NCBI RefSeq assembly: GCF_947250645.1
Contig: NZ_OX366334.1
Coordinates: forward strand, 868,001 to 932,000
Direction of reading: 5' to 3'
Length of the DNA: 64,000 nt
DNA from: Wolbachia endosymbiont (group B) of Eucosma cana
GTDB lineage: Bacteria > Pseudomonadota > Alphaproteobacteria > Rickettsiales > Anaplasmataceae
A program made the position numbers and the translations under genes. Positions 44,309 to 54,515 of the stretch are shown here, piece by piece (position 1 is the first letter of the stretch; each line of letters opens with the position of its first letter). The notes below the pieces were generated by a model. The model worked only from the letters and a program-made list of their open reading frames with translations. It had not been told where the DNA came from and made no database searches.

Positions 44309-45175
44309 ATGATTGACTTTTATGTTCAGGTGAAAAACGATACTGCAAGAGAAAGCAAAAAAACTCCAATTGCTTTGTTAAATCCTTTAATAACGATATT
44401 TTCTGTTATCAACACAGGTGTGTTGATAATCATCAAGTTGATACATATTACAAGTCAACAGATAGGTATGGCGGGCATAATGCTTGGTAATATTGGCACA
44501 GGTGTTTTTTTTAGCTCAGTATCCCTAATTTCAAGCATGTACTCTTTTTTTGACTATTTTAGAGAAAAAAGCTTATATAAAAAATGTAATTACAAGAGAA
44601 CATTAGAACAAAAAAGAAGGGATAAATATAGAATTCAAGGTATTTGTTGGGATATTCTGTGCGATATATTATTTTTAACAGGCGCTGCAGTTTCTATTGC
44701 TTTATTTAGTAGTCCTATAGTTCTTTTTGTTACTGCACCTCTTGTTACATTGGGCTGTATAGTAATGACTGGTAACATAACTAACTCTATTTATCATCAA
44801 GTTAAAAACTTTAAAATTCATCTTTCACAATTTTCAAAAGAGGAGCAGAAAGAGCTGTATATAGAGATGAAAAAAGAAATAAATTTATCACGCCTTCATA
44901 GAATTATAGCAAAAGTACTACCTGATGTATTAGTATTAGCAAAATTGCACGCTAATCATGAGAATAAAGAAAGGCGAAAAGAGGTTCAGCATTTAAAAGA
45001 AATGCTGAAAGAAGGCAATCGAAAACCAATCGACGATGATACATCTGATAAGGTTATTGAAATGAAAAAAGAAAAACATATCGAGCAAAAAAGCTCCAAC
45101 CCTAAAGTTCCAACACACCTTTCTCTGGATCAAGATGTAACAAAAAGAAAAAGCAGTACCACACGATCTCTCTAA
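44309..45175 (+). CDS. Multi-helix membrane protein, unknown function
   Basis: A 288-aa protein with four hydrophobic segments in two pairs (about residues 24-44 and 54-75, then 115-133 and 138-160), separated by a basic loop (REKSLYKKCNYKRTLEQKRR). The C-terminal third is a charged helix and a polar tail (KPIDDDTSDKVIEMKKEKH). No family recognised; the paired-helix plus charged tail design recurs in several Wolbachia-specific proteins here. Convergent with purN. Confidence 0.55.
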   Translation: MIDFYVQVKNDTARESKKTPIALLNPLITIFSVINTGVLIIIKLIHITSQQIGMAGIMLGNIGTGVFFSSVSLISSMYSFFDYFREKSLYKKCNYKRTLEQKRRDKYRIQGICWDILCDILFLTGAAVSIALFSSPIVLFVTAPLVTLGCIVMTGNITNSIYHQVKNFKIHLSQFSKEEQKELYIEMKKEINLSRLHRIIAKVLPDVLVLAKLHANHENKERRKEVQHLKEMLKEGNRKPIDDDTSDKVIEMKKEKHIEQKSSNPKVPTHLSLDQDVTKRKSSTTRSL

Positions 45176-45182
45176 TTTAATA

Positions 45183-45749
45183 TCACTTAGCGTTACTTTC
45201 TGCTATTGATCTTACTGCTTTTACATAACACTTATGCTCTTCAGCTAGAATGCGCTCTGAGAGACTGTGAACATCATCATTTGGTAACACTGGAACAGTA
45301 GCTTGAGCGATTATGGCTCCAGCATCAATTTCATGAGTAACATAATGCACAGTACATCCTGTAATTTTTACACCCGCTTTCAGAGCTTGCTCCTGAGCAT
45401 TTAGGCCCTTAAATGACGGAAGTAAAGAGGGATGAATATTTATAACTTTGTTATGCCATTTATTCAGGAAATTGGCCTTTAGAATTCTCATAAACCCTGC
45501 AAGGCAAATTAAATCAACCTTATGTTGAACAAGTATTTCATGAATTTTATCAGTATTAAGTGGCTTATCTTCAACAACAAACGCTGAAACTCCTGCTTGC
45601 TTTGCTATTTTAAGGCCTCCAGCTTCACTATTATTTGTGATAACACACACAGTTTTAGCAGGGAAATTCTGATCTTGACATGCTTCTATTAAAGCTTGCA
45701 TGTTTGATCCTCTACCTGAAATTAGTATTCCGAGTTTTATCTTTTTCAT
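45183..45749 (-). CDS. purN: Phosphoribosylglycinamide formyltransferase (GART)
   Basis: Formyl-THF-dependent step of purine synthesis. GRGSNMQALIEAC (phosphate loop), INIHPSLLPSFKG (with catalytic Asn-His) and TVHYVTHEIDAGAIIAQ (catalytic Asp) are all present. The frame extends to 45791, but the ATG at 45749 (MKKIKLGILISG) is the normal start. 188 aa. Confidence 0.93.
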   Translation of the reverse strand: MKKIKLGILISGRGSNMQALIEACQDQNFPAKTVCVITNNSEAGGLKIAKQAGVSAFVVEDKPLNTDKIHEILVQHKVDLICLAGFMRILKANFLNKWHNKVINIHPSLLPSFKGLNAQEQALKAGVKITGCTVHYVTHEIDAGAIIAQATVPVLPNDDVHSLSERILAEEHKCYVKAVRSIAESNAK

Positions 45750-46013
45750 TTTAGTACAGCTGTAAGAATGGACATTAATAAAATAGCTCAAAAAGAAAGT
45801 TTATTTTAGAATAAATACTATTGTGCAGCAATATTTTACACTGCTGGATAACATGGAATTAAAGAAATCATTCAGTTTGAAGTAATTTTAACATTTAATT
45901 TTAGGAATATTATACAATTTATGGTAAATAAATGCATATTTTTATGGCTGCGTTATTATTTATTTAACAAAGTATTAGTATAATTTACTACTGAATTAAA
46001 TGGAGAAAATTCA

Positions 46014-46430
46014 ATGAATAAATTACCAAGCAATGCAAAAACAAGCAAGTCTCAGGTTACTCAGTGGGAGGTAATAAAAAATTGTGAATATTCTGATAAT
46101 TGTTTATCAAAAGTAGTAACTTTATACGTTATTAAAATGGCGGAATTATCAGATATTTATACGAGTAATGAACCTGAAATTAACACTATACTTACAAGAA
46201 TAAGCATAACAAGTGAAAATGCATTTTTAAATAAGGTTGTTGATATTGAAATTATGGAGGGCATTTTTCCGTACAAATTCAACAGCAAGAAGAAAAATAA
46301 CATATCAAGGCTAGAAGATTTGTACAATTATTTATGTTCTACTGTTATTGATAGCCTTCCAAAAGAAATGCTTGAAAGCCTAATAAGAGAATACAGAGAC
46401 GCTGTTAACTTATTTAAAGCAATTACTTAA
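46014..46430 (+). CDS. Hypothetical 138-aa protein
   Basis: Starts at an ATG with GGAG upstream and a TATAAT-like box about 30 bases before it. Mostly helical and soluble (SKVVTLYVIKMAELSDIYTS, KEMLESLIREYRDAVNLFKA). No domain recognised. Its 3' end overlaps the opposite-strand mnhE by eight bases. Likely a lineage-specific gene; intact. Confidence 0.5.
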   Translation: MNKLPSNAKTSKSQVTQWEVIKNCEYSDNCLSKVVTLYVIKMAELSDIYTSNEPEINTILTRISITSENAFLNKVVDIEIMEGIFPYKFNSKKKNNISRLEDLYNYLCSTVIDSLPKEMLESLIREYRDAVNLFKAIT

Positions 46431-46944
46431 CTAGGTGTAGCATTTTTAAGACTTTACCTTCTATTTCAGAAATGCCACTTTCAAGATCTTTATCTATCAA
46501 ACATATGATAGATAAATATGTTTTCTGCTTCTTTTCAACATTGATAGTTAAAGTTCCAGGGGTAATCGTAACCGAGTTAGCAAATAATGCAATGGTCTTA
46601 TCATTATGTCCTATGCATTCCCTTACAATAACAATTGGCTCAACTGTAGATTTGAATCGTAGCACCTTTTTTGTTACATAAATACTTGAAAAAATAATTT
46701 GGTAAATTAGCCAAGGTATATAACTTATAAGCTGATAAAGTGACAGCCTACCACTATCATTTAGAATTTGACTAAGGGCACTTTCAGCATCAATTAACCT
46801 TTTAAAGATAATCAATGTGAACACAGAAGAAAATACTCCACAGAGAATAAAAAAAGGCTCGAAATAACCAGACAATGTAATCCATAGAGAAGACAAAATC
46901 ACAAATGATAGAGAAAAAAACTTAATATTTTGCCTGACTTTCAT
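46423..46944 (-). CDS. mnhE: Na+/H+ antiporter subunit E (MnhE/MrpE)
   Basis: A 173-aa membrane protein with two or three N-terminal helices and the MnhE signature: IIFSSIYVTKKVLRF followed by ALFANSVTITPGTLTINVE. MrpE is an accessory subunit of the multi-subunit Mrp antiporter. No other mrp genes are in the window, so the partners must be elsewhere, consistent with the scattered gene order typical of Wolbachia. Confidence 0.85.
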   Translation of the reverse strand: MKVRQNIKFFSLSFVILSSLWITLSGYFEPFFILCGVFSSVFTLIIFKRLIDAESALSQILNDSGRLSLYQLISYIPWLIYQIIFSSIYVTKKVLRFKSTVEPIVIVRECIGHNDKTIALFANSVTITPGTLTINVEKKQKTYLSIICLIDKDLESGISEIEGKVLKMLHLVK

Positions 46945-47047
46945 GATTTGGAGTATAACTTAAATGATTTTTTAGGAAAATAAAAAGTTCTTGATTTTTG
47001 TGTCAAAGAACATAATAACCAAGTTATTTTAATAAGTAGTGGAGATT

Positions 47048-47959
47048 ATGACGCTTGATGATTTTCTAAAAATGCTTGAAGAAATAAATGATACTTCAGG
47101 TTTAAGCAAGAACAACATAGTTGAACGAATAAAAATAAAATTAGAAAGAATTGATTTACGGAGGTGGGAAGATAGTGGATTTAATATCAATCATATATTC
47201 ACTACACATAGTGATCTAGATCCTGTAGAAACTACATTGTTGCATTTTGCTGCTAAGAGTGGCTATGAAAACATAGTAATAGCTCTAATTGAATATGGAG
47301 CATATGTTGATGCATGGGACAGCGATGGATGCACCCCTTTACATTTTGCTGCTGAATGGAACCACAAAGGCATATTAGATATTTTAATTGAAAGTGGAGC
47401 AAATGTTAATGCGTGGGACAATGATGTATGTACACCTTTACATCTTGCTGCCGAAGGTGGAAATGAAAGTGTAGTAAGAGCTCTAATTGCATGTGGAGCA
47501 GATGTTAACGCGCAGAACAATGATGGACACACTCCTCTACATTTTGCTACTAAGAGTGGCTATGAGAACATAGTAATAGCTCTAATTGAACACGGAGCAT
47601 ATGTCGATGCGTGGGATAATTATAGAAGCACTCCCTTGCATTTTGCTGCTGAAAGTGATAATGAAAACATAGTAAGAACTCTGATTGAACATGGAGCATG
47701 TGTTAATGTGTGGGATAGCTGTGGACGCGCTCCTTTGCATTTTGCTAGCGATCATGAAAGTATAAGAGATATTTTAATTGAAAGTGGGGCATATGTTAGT
47801 AAACAGAACAATAATAGATATGCTCCTTTACACTTTGCTATTGAATGGGGCTGCAAAGATGTAATAAGTTCTTTGTCAGGTAATGCTATTCCTAGGTCTG
47901 AAATGGTAGTAGGAAGAGTGGAACAAATTACACTTGCAGGAAGATTAGAGCTTTTTTAA
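47048..47959 (+). CDS. Ankyrin repeat protein
   Basis: A 303-aa protein with a ~60-residue N-terminal helical region and seven 33-residue ankyrin repeats (about 61-285), each with the TPLHFAAE-type turn. Ankyrin proteins of Wolbachia are candidate host-interaction proteins; no signal peptide or membrane helix is present here. Repeats 1 and 4 are nearly identical in DNA, 297 bases apart (three units), showing recent internal duplication. A GTG at 47039 is in frame, but TGGAG five bases before ATG 47048 favours the latter. Confidence 0.9.
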   Translation: MTLDDFLKMLEEINDTSGLSKNNIVERIKIKLERIDLRRWEDSGFNINHIFTTHSDLDPVETTLLHFAAKSGYENIVIALIEYGAYVDAWDSDGCTPLHFAAEWNHKGILDILIESGANVNAWDNDVCTPLHLAAEGGNESVVRALIACGADVNAQNNDGHTPLHFATKSGYENIVIALIEHGAYVDAWDNYRSTPLHFAAESDNENIVRTLIEHGACVNVWDSCGRAPLHFASDHESIRDILIESGAYVSKQNNNRYAPLHFAIEWGCKDVISSLSGNAIPRSEMVVGRVEQITLAGRLELF

Positions 47960-48047
47960 CCAAACTTGCATTTACTGAGATAATTGTTTTGTTATGAATT
48001 AAACCAAAAGTTCTGTAATATATTGAAGCTTAAAGATATCTTTAGAT

Positions 48048-48497
48048 ATGGAAGTTATTGCAGAAAATAGGAAAGCAAGGTTTGAATACTTTATCTTAGA
48101 AGAATTTGAAGCAGGTATGATCCTCTTAAGTAGTGAAGTAAAATCACTAAGGGAAAGAAAAGCAAACATTTCTGATGCTTACGTTACTGAAAAAAAAGGC
48201 GAAATATGGCTAAACAATATGCATATCGCAGAGTATAAAGCTGCAAACCAAAAGAATCACAAGCCAAAAAGAGAACGAAAATTGCTTTTGCATAAAAAAG
48301 AGATAAATAAGCTAATTGGTCAAATCAAAACCTCTGGAATAACTGTTGTGCCACTTTCTATCTATTTTAATGATAAAGGGTTGGCAAAAACTAAAATTGC
48401 TATTGTTAAAGGAAAAAAACTCTACGATAAGAGAGCAACCATAAAGCAGAGAGAGTGGGACCGTGAGAAAAGTAGATTGTCTAAGAATAATTTGTAG
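48048..48497 (+). CDS. smpB: SsrA-binding protein SmpB
   Basis: Binds tmRNA for rescue of stalled ribosomes. [38 protein letters not shown] and [13 protein letters not shown] are family signatures; the basic tail ([19 protein letters not shown]) inserts in the ribosomal mRNA path. 149 aa. Followed after six bases by lgt. Confidence 0.95.
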   Translation: MEVIAENRKARFEYFILEEFEAGMILLSSEVKSLRERKANISDAYVTEKKGEIWLNNMHIAEYKAANQKNHKPKRERKLLLHKKEINKLIGQIKTSGITVVPLSIYFNDKGLAKTKIAIVKGKKLYDKRATIKQREWDREKSRLSKNNL

Positions 48498-48503
48498 TAA
48501 AAT

Positions 48504-49295
48504 ATGTCTTTAAGTCCAGTTATTTTTAGCATCGGTCCTGTTTCTATATATTGGTACTCTTTAGCATATGTTTTGGGTATAGTTTTTGCATATTGGTATT
48601 TACATAAGCTAGACAATCAAAAAATATTTACTAAGAATTTTTACGATTCGTTATTAACAGCCGTTATTATAGGCATTATCCTTGGAGGTAGGATTGGGTA
48701 CGTATTGATATATGATCCAGTTCTCTATATAAGCAATCCTATCGAAATACTAAAGACCTGGGAAGGAGGTATGTCATTTCATGGCGGTGCTATAGGAGTT
48801 TTGCTTGCAGTAATAATCTCCTGTAGAAGACATAACATTCCTATATTTTACACACTGGATCTAATTTCTTGTGGAGTTCCGATAGGTTTACTTCTAGGCC
48901 GCATAGGTAATTTTATAAATGGAGAGTTATTTGGCAGGGTTACAACTATGCCGTGGGGTATGGTATTTCCAGAAAGTGGTGATAATTTATTGCGCCATCC
49001 AAGCCAACTTTATGAAGCATTTTTAGAAGGAGCGCTACTTTTCGTAGTTGTAAATTCACTATTTTTCTTGAACAAAATAAGATTGTATTACGGTGCAACA
49101 ACTGGTATTGCAGTTATGTGGTATGGAATAGCACGTTTTGTGGTTGAATTTTTCCGCGAGCCAGACTATCAAATTGGCTATTTATGGTTCAATTTAACTA
49201 TGGGACAATTTCTTTCTATACCTATGATTTTGCTGGGAATGCTTATATATTTAGGTGCGTTGAACTTAAGATTTAATACGAAATCTGTTCAATAG
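48504..49295 (+). CDS. lgt: Prolipoprotein diacylglyceryl transferase
   Basis: Seven-helix inner-membrane enzyme moving diacylglycerol from phosphatidylglycerol onto the lipobox cysteine. GRIGNFINGELFGR, the HPSQLYEAFLEG segment and GGMSFHGG (catalytic His region) are all conserved. 263 aa. Six bases after smpB, so likely co-transcribed. Confidence 0.95.
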   Translation: MSLSPVIFSIGPVSIYWYSLAYVLGIVFAYWYLHKLDNQKIFTKNFYDSLLTAVIIGIILGGRIGYVLIYDPVLYISNPIEILKTWEGGMSFHGGAIGVLLAVIISCRRHNIPIFYTLDLISCGVPIGLLLGRIGNFINGELFGRVTTMPWGMVFPESGDNLLRHPSQLYEAFLEGALLFVVVNSLFFLNKIRLYYGATTGIAVMWYGIARFVVEFFREPDYQIGYLWFNLTMGQFLSIPMILLGMLIYLGALNLRFNTKSVQ

Positions 49296-49509
49296 AGAAA
49301 AGGTAAGTTTAATCGAAAAATATAGTGGAAGTTTATTTATTCCATACTATGTACAATTATGTGAATTTTTTGTCTTGCAGAGAATAAATGTAAGACCAGC
49401 AAACCTTCGTTGTATAGCTATAAGAAAAACTTAGTAGCTACTGACCAAATTCATTACTAAGTAGATATTCATTTTCCACCAGAATATTCCTGATTGAGAA
49501 GCTACTTTA

Positions 49510-50052
49510 TTAAAACATATTTTTAAATTTTTGCCAAAACCCTGGTTGATTATCATTAACCTTTGTGAAGGCTATGTTTAAACTGTATCTCGGATCATTT
49601 GGCATATCATATCTAATATTCAGTATTGAAAATTTGTTTTTATTATGAACAGAAACATCGTCATATGATAACTTTGTCGTGTAGCACTTTATATGTTTTT
49701 GCTTATCATATACTATATCACCTGATTCCCCTTCTAGTTCTACAAATTTAGTTTTTTTCTGACATTCTTTTATTTTTATTAGATCCTCGTTTAGTGATAT
49801 TGAAACCGGTAGTGTATTCCCAGCATACTCTTTAGCTAAAAGCTCACTTTGAGGATACATTTTTATTTCCCTTCCAAAATGTGAGTCTATAAAATTATTG
49901 CTCCAAAATTTGTCTCCAGAATGTACATATTCGTCAGTAGCATACGGTACACCACCATAATTGCATTGAACTTTGTAATCTCCAACACCATTATTTTGAA
50001 AAAAATCATGAATGGCAGCGTAACTATCAGCAGCATCATTTATGTAATCCAT
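49510..50052 (-). CDS. Hypothetical 180-aa protein
   Basis: Soluble, acidic, with many Tyr/Asp residues (MDYINDAADSYAAIHDFFQN at the start; YDMPNDPRYSLNIAF near the end). No signal peptide, membrane helix or known motif. The C-terminus is basic and aromatic (PGFWQKFKNMF). It lies between lgt and the PLD-type nuclease, monocistronic. I do not recognise it. A GGGG-like ribosome site precedes the ATG. Confidence 0.5.
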   Translation of the reverse strand: MDYINDAADSYAAIHDFFQNNGVGDYKVQCNYGGVPYATDEYVHSGDKFWSNNFIDSHFGREIKMYPQSELLAKEYAGNTLPVSISLNEDLIKIKECQKKTKFVELEGESGDIVYDKQKHIKCYTTKLSYDDVSVHNKNKFSILNIRYDMPNDPRYSLNIAFTKVNDNQPGFWQKFKNMF

Positions 50053-50136
50053 TACCTACCCCTTAAAACCTTTTAATTTATTATATCACAAGAAATTAAA
50101 TCTATCAATAAAAAGACTTTTTTTGATATCAAGTAT

Positions 50137-50673
50137 CTAGGGAGCATATTGATAGGATTGTGACATTCGTATTTCCCAGTTCTTCACATACTGCTGGACT
50201 AATTCAGGATAATTTTCAATAATTAATAAATTTTCAGCGTTTCCCTTTTCAGCTGTCTTACTGAGGTTAAACGATCCTGTGATGACTTTTTGATTATCAA
50301 CAATTATTACCTTATTATGAGCAATTTTTGGCTTATTATCGATCCAAATCGGTATTCCATTTGAAAACAATTCGCTTATGACACTATATTTTGAATGGAG
50401 TTGTGATTTATCTAAGACGACTTTAACATCAACACCACGCTCTTTGGCGTTAATCAAAGATTTTGCAACTGTTCCAAGAGTAAATGTATATTCTTGAACT
50501 AAGATAGATTCTTTAGATTGGTCTATCTCGCTGATTATCGGTACAGCACAGTCTTCTTCAGGTGAGAAGCAAACTGTTGCTTTTGGGCAAGGCGAGAATG
50601 TAGGACCCACATAGTAATACAGAGAAAAACATGCCGACAAAAATAAAAGATATAAAAGCCTCACAAACCACAC
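50137..50673 (-). CDS. Phospholipase D-type nuclease (single HKD motif), secreted
   Basis: A 178-aa protein with an N-terminal signal or anchor helix (MWFVRLLYLLFLSACFSLYY) and one HKD motif, HNKVIIVDNQKVITGSFNLS (about residues 118-137). Single-HKD proteins of this size (Nuc/BfiI type) work as dimers, cutting nucleic acid or phosphodiester bonds. The signal suggests export to the periplasm or beyond. A lipobox-like LSAC is present within the signal, so it could be a lipoprotein. Substrate unknown. Confidence 0.83.
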   Translation of the reverse strand: MWFVRLLYLLFLSACFSLYYYVGPTFSPCPKATVCFSPEEDCAVPIISEIDQSKESILVQEYTFTLGTVAKSLINAKERGVDVKVVLDKSQLHSKYSVISELFSNGIPIWIDNKPKIAHNKVIIVDNQKVITGSFNLSKTAEKGNAENLLIIENYPELVQQYVKNWEIRMSQSYQYAP

Positions 50674-50704
50674 CTAAATACACGGCGGTAGTCTACATCA
50701 TAGT

Positions 50705-52192
50705 TTAATCATCTGTCAACCCATATTCCTTCCACTTCTCTGTAACTTTCTTTATTATTTCCTCGCTCATTTCAATTTTTCTTCCCCATTCTCGTTTGGT
50801 TTCAGGTGGAAGTTTGTTTGTTGCATCAAACCCTATTTTACCTCCGAGACCACTTTCAGGGGAAGCAAAATCTAAATAATCAATTGGGGCATTCTCTATC
50901 GTAATTGTATCACGCACAGGGTCCATTCTTGTTGACATTGCCCACATCACTTCCTTCCAATCACGTATATTTATATCATCATCAACAACTATGATAAATT
51001 TAGTATATAAAAACTGTTTGAGAAAAGAGAGTATGCCCATAACAATTCTTTTTGCATGCCCTGGATAAGCCTTTTTTATCGATACTACCGCTATTCTATA
51101 TGAACAACCTTCTGGGGGCAGATAAAAATCTACTATCTCCGGAAACTGATTGATGAGAATCGGCACAAAGATTTCGTTGAGTGCTTCACCAAGAATTGAT
51201 GGTTCATCAGGTGGCTTGCCAGTGAAAGTGCTGAGATAAATTGGATCTTTGCGCATTGTAATTGCAGTGATGTTAAACTCAGGAAACTGTTCAACAGCAT
51301 TATAGTAACCGGTATGGTCTCCATATGGCCCTTCATCTTGGTAATTATCCAAACTTACATATCCTTCCAAAACAATTTCTGCATGAGCTGGAACCTGAAG
51401 AGGAATAGTTTTACAATTTACAAGCTCAAGTGGTTTTTTTCTCAGCAGCCCGGCAAATTGGTATTCTGATAAAGTCTCCGGCACCGGAGTTACTGCAGCA
51501 ATAATCGTTGCAGGATCGCTACCAATCACAGCAGCCGCAGGAAACTTCATATTTTGCCCCCTCTCCTTCCACCGTTTATGGTGACCTGCACCACCACGAT
51601 GTGCAAGCCAGCGCATGAGAGTCGTTTTTTTATTCACAACCTGCATACGATATATTCCAAGATTAAAATTATCTTGCTTGTCTGCTGTTGGTCCTTTTGT
51701 TACCACAAGTGGCCAAGTGATAATCGGTGCAGGCTCGTTTGGCCAGCATGTCTGAATAGGTAGCAAACTAAGATCCACCTTATCCCCAGTTAGCACCACC
51801 TCTTGACATGGAGCTTTGCTTACAACTTTGCTCCGCATCGACAATACAACTTTTAGTAGAGGAAACATTTTCACAGCATCTTTGAAGGTTTTTGGTGGCT
51901 CAGGTGATCGCAAAAATGCTAGAAGTTTACCCAGATCCCTTAATTCATCAGAATTTATACCAAGTCCGAATGCAATTCTCTCAATAGTACCAAATAAATT
52001 CACTAAAACGGGAATTGAATTTTTGCCATTTTCTGTGACAACATTTTCAAAGATGACAGCTGGTCCCTTGTTTGACAAAACCCTACGATGAATTTCTGTC
52101 ATTTCAAGAATAGTTGAAACTTCTTTTTTAATTCTAATTAGATCTTTTTTTTCTTCTAATGCTCTGATGAAGTCGCGTAAGTTATTGTACAT
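50705..52192 (-). CDS. ubiD: UbiD family prenyl-FMN decarboxylase
   Basis: Decarboxylates polyprenyl-4-hydroxybenzoate in ubiquinone synthesis, using prenylated FMN. Family segments include [30 protein letters not shown] and [23 protein letters not shown] (with the acidic active-site residues), plus [20 protein letters not shown]. 495 aa is normal. The UbiX partner is not in the window. Confidence 0.93.
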   Translation of the reverse strand: MYNNLRDFIRALEEKKDLIRIKKEVSTILEMTEIHRRVLSNKGPAVIFENVVTENGKNSIPVLVNLFGTIERIAFGLGINSDELRDLGKLLAFLRSPEPPKTFKDAVKMFPLLKVVLSMRSKVVSKAPCQEVVLTGDKVDLSLLPIQTCWPNEPAPIITWPLVVTKGPTADKQDNFNLGIYRMQVVNKKTTLMRWLAHRGGAGHHKRWKERGQNMKFPAAAVIGSDPATIIAAVTPVPETLSEYQFAGLLRKKPLELVNCKTIPLQVPAHAEIVLEGYVSLDNYQDEGPYGDHTGYYNAVEQFPEFNITAITMRKDPIYLSTFTGKPPDEPSILGEALNEIFVPILINQFPEIVDFYLPPEGCSYRIAVVSIKKAYPGHAKRIVMGILSFLKQFLYTKFIIVVDDDINIRDWKEVMWAMSTRMDPVRDTITIENAPIDYLDFASPESGLGGKIGFDATNKLPPETKREWGRKIEMSEEIIKKVTEKWKEYGLTDD

Positions 52193-52239
52193 ATTTTAAA
52201 AATTTTAAGCCTTTTAAGAAGTGCTTTTCCCAGCACAAC

Positions 52240-54123
52240 TCATTCACTTATTATTATAGAGGCTCTAGAAAAATTATTCTCCAATTCGCTTTTTAAGTTT
52301 TTATATTCAGCAGTCTTTAATTCTTCATTGGTAATAAAGCTTTTCTTTATGGTTATTAAATTGCTAAATTCGGTTCCATCATTTTTATATTTACAGAACC
52401 TATTTACATATAACCAAGGAGAATCTATTTCAAAATTCAAATTTTCACAGTTTTTAATTTTGATATCTTTTATTATCATATGGCTTTCCTTAGTTTTAGG
52501 AACACCAATAAAAAGGTCTGACACTTGGTCAGAAGCTGTATTGACAACATCATTAAGCCAATTATCTCCTAAATTCAAAGCTGGCCCTAAATTTGTCTTA
52601 AAAATCTTATTTTTTTGCTGAAACTCATATTTAATTGTCAGATCCTCTACATTACGCAAGGTAAGGTCAGGCAATTCTAAGAACTTCTTTTCTTCTTCAT
52701 CAAGATATACTCCACTAATCATACGAAAAACAGAATCTCTTAACTGCTCATCTGAATAATATAATCCAACACCTGTTAAGCCTAAGGCTGCTTCCCCTTG
52801 CACGGTAAGCTGGCCATATTCATTTACAACGTTATCTTCTATAGTTAATTCACTATGGGATATCACTTTTGAATTTTCACCTTGTACAGCAGGAATCTTT
52901 ATGTAATCTGCTTCCTCAGAATCGAGTACTAGAGCGTTCCTATCAGCAATGTCTGGGAAAATACCCTGTGCCATACTGACGGTATTAGTTGGATCGATCC
53001 AATATATTTTTCCATCTCTATTTGTTACTTTGAGCATCACATGATTAAAATTACCCATATTAGGTAATGCTTCAGGATTAGAAGTGCTAGTAGTTCCTCT
53101 CATAACTAAAATAGGTTGAACTTTATAACCAAGTTTTTGCAGAATAGCAGCCGTGCTAGCAGAAAAGTCTTTGCAATCCCCGACTTGAGAATCAGCAATT
53201 TTCTCCAAATCTCTCGGAAAAAATTTTCCTGACACTGTACGCCAGTCTCCCATGTACTGAACTTTTTCATTCAATAAAGAAGTGACTGCATTAATTTTCT
53301 CCTCATCGGTACTCTCATTGTCAGCAAATTCTGCTATAGCTTCAAAAGTTGCAGGAAGCGGCTGATTGATAACGCTATGATATCCAGGAGCTAATTTTTT
53401 AGCTAAATCCTCCCATTCAGATAAGCTTGAAAGTGATACCCAAGTGTTGTGTTTTATGTTCAATATTCCATTATGTGGTTCATTTGTTGTGTTTTCATAA
53501 ACTGCTTTCTTTAAAGCAATGCTTATAGAGTGTATATCATCATTTTTTTCCTCAGCGATTTCTAATACTTCTCTTGGATCATTAACTTTAATCTCCAGGG
53601 GTAATTCAGAATTGATTTTAGTATTTTCTGCTTGTAAATAATCCCCGTAATAAGAAAAGCTCAAGCCATAAAAGTTATCAACAGGAACCTTTTTGTTAAC
53701 TTGCTTATATCTTAAATATACTTCCGTACCAATTTCTATTTTAGGAAATGGTATGGTTACTTGCCTTAGCTGATCAAAGCCTTTACCAGGACTAGCCAGT
53801 GGCTTATCCTCCATCATATCTTCAGTAACTATATATTCCTCTCCATTATAAGCTGCTTTAGCCTCTAAAACAGTAAAATCTGCACTATCATCATTGTAAA
53901 CAAGACTGTATAGAGAGAATCTATCACGTCCAGATTCTTTGAGTATTTTTGCTTGTAGTTCTACTTCCGTTTCATAGGTACCATCTCTATTAACATTAAT
54001 GTTAACATTAGAAAATTCAACCTCAACGGAAGCATCTTCGTACTTAGCCCACCTTGCTTCAGCTATAGTAGACATGAAAAATACTAGTAATGCTAAGTTA
54101 AAGATAGTTTTTAGAAATTTCAT
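52240..54123 (-). CDS. DUF3857 / transglutaminase-like exported protein
   Basis: A 627-aa protein with signal peptide (MKFLKTIFNLALLVFFMSTIAEA), an N-terminal beta-rich DUF3857-like half and a transglutaminase-core domain: QVGDCKDFSASTAAIL (catalytic Cys), NFNHVMLKV (His) and YWIDPTNTV (Asp) in the expected order. Such domains may be proteases or amidases acting on peptides in the periplasm. A C-terminal beta domain follows. No operon partner; promoter region contains the hairpin repeats described nearby. Function in Wolbachia unknown. Confidence 0.8.
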   Translation of the reverse strand: MKFLKTIFNLALLVFFMSTIAEARWAKYEDASVEVEFSNVNINVNRDGTYETEVELQAKILKESGRDRFSLYSLVYNDDSADFTVLEAKAAYNGEEYIVTEDMMEDKPLASPGKGFDQLRQVTIPFPKIEIGTEVYLRYKQVNKKVPVDNFYGLSFSYYGDYLQAENTKINSELPLEIKVNDPREVLEIAEEKNDDIHSISIALKKAVYENTTNEPHNGILNIKHNTWVSLSSLSEWEDLAKKLAPGYHSVINQPLPATFEAIAEFADNESTDEEKINAVTSLLNEKVQYMGDWRTVSGKFFPRDLEKIADSQVGDCKDFSASTAAILQKLGYKVQPILVMRGTTSTSNPEALPNMGNFNHVMLKVTNRDGKIYWIDPTNTVSMAQGIFPDIADRNALVLDSEEADYIKIPAVQGENSKVISHSELTIEDNVVNEYGQLTVQGEAALGLTGVGLYYSDEQLRDSVFRMISGVYLDEEEKKFLELPDLTLRNVEDLTIKYEFQQKNKIFKTNLGPALNLGDNWLNDVVNTASDQVSDLFIGVPKTKESHMIIKDIKIKNCENLNFEIDSPWLYVNRFCKYKNDGTEFSNLITIKKSFITNEELKTAEYKNLKSELENNFSRASIIISE

Positions 54124-54198
54124 TACGTCACCACATTTACTGAAAAATTATTTTACTAGACTTGTACAATGCCACCTACAATACAAACAGCCAACTGA

Positions 54199-54264
54199 TT
54201 AGGGAAGAAGCTTATTTTCTAGAATGGCTATTTCTTTCTCTCTACCAATTATTGGTTCGCTCAT
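54199..54264 (-). pseudogene. N-terminal fragment of an AAA-type ATPase
   Basis: ATG at 54264 opens MSEPIIGREKEIAILENKLL and stops after 21 codons. The pattern IGREKEIAILE is the usual opening of archaeal-type AAA ATPases found in Wolbachia, just before their P-loop. The rest of the gene is missing. Short length limits certainty. Confidence 0.45.
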
Positions 54265-54271
54265 ATAATTC

Positions 54272-54359
54272 ACCGCCGTGTTTGTCAGCATTATATGCGG
54301 CGGTTATAAAATAATCAACTTTTTTACCGCCGCGGTTACAATTGTTATACGTGGCGGTA
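54272..54359. repeat. Two adjacent ACCGCC/GGCGGT hairpins
   Basis: ACCGCCG (54272-54278) pairs with CGGCGGT (54298-54304), and TACCGCC (54325-54331) with GGCGGTA (54353-54359). The arms are GC-rich islands in AT-rich DNA. A half-unit (CGGCGGTA) is near 50685, and the 25384 palindrome has a similar core. Confidence 0.5.
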
Positions 54360-54515
54360 AGGATTGCTTAAATCTCAAATGCCTTATTATACACAAGTTT
54401 TCGTTACTTAATATCACCAGATTCTCTGATATAACATATATAAAGTTTGCATTTCTTGATAAAAATGTTTTAACATTAAGCATTTCTTTAATATTTGTAT
54501 TCTTTAAGTAAGTAT

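Larger units (their letters stand above)
54124..54515. other. Gap with hairpin repeats and an ATPase start fragment
   Basis: 392 bases. It holds the 21-codon minus-strand fragment at 54199-54264 and two hairpins with ACCGCC/GGCGGT arms. The rest up to the DsbA-like gene is AT-rich with no supported gene. Confidence 0.5.

Noticed and set aside
54272..54359. Possible short CRISPR-like repeat-spacer unit
   Set aside because: Only two hairpins with unequal arms, no regular spacing and no cas genes in the window.
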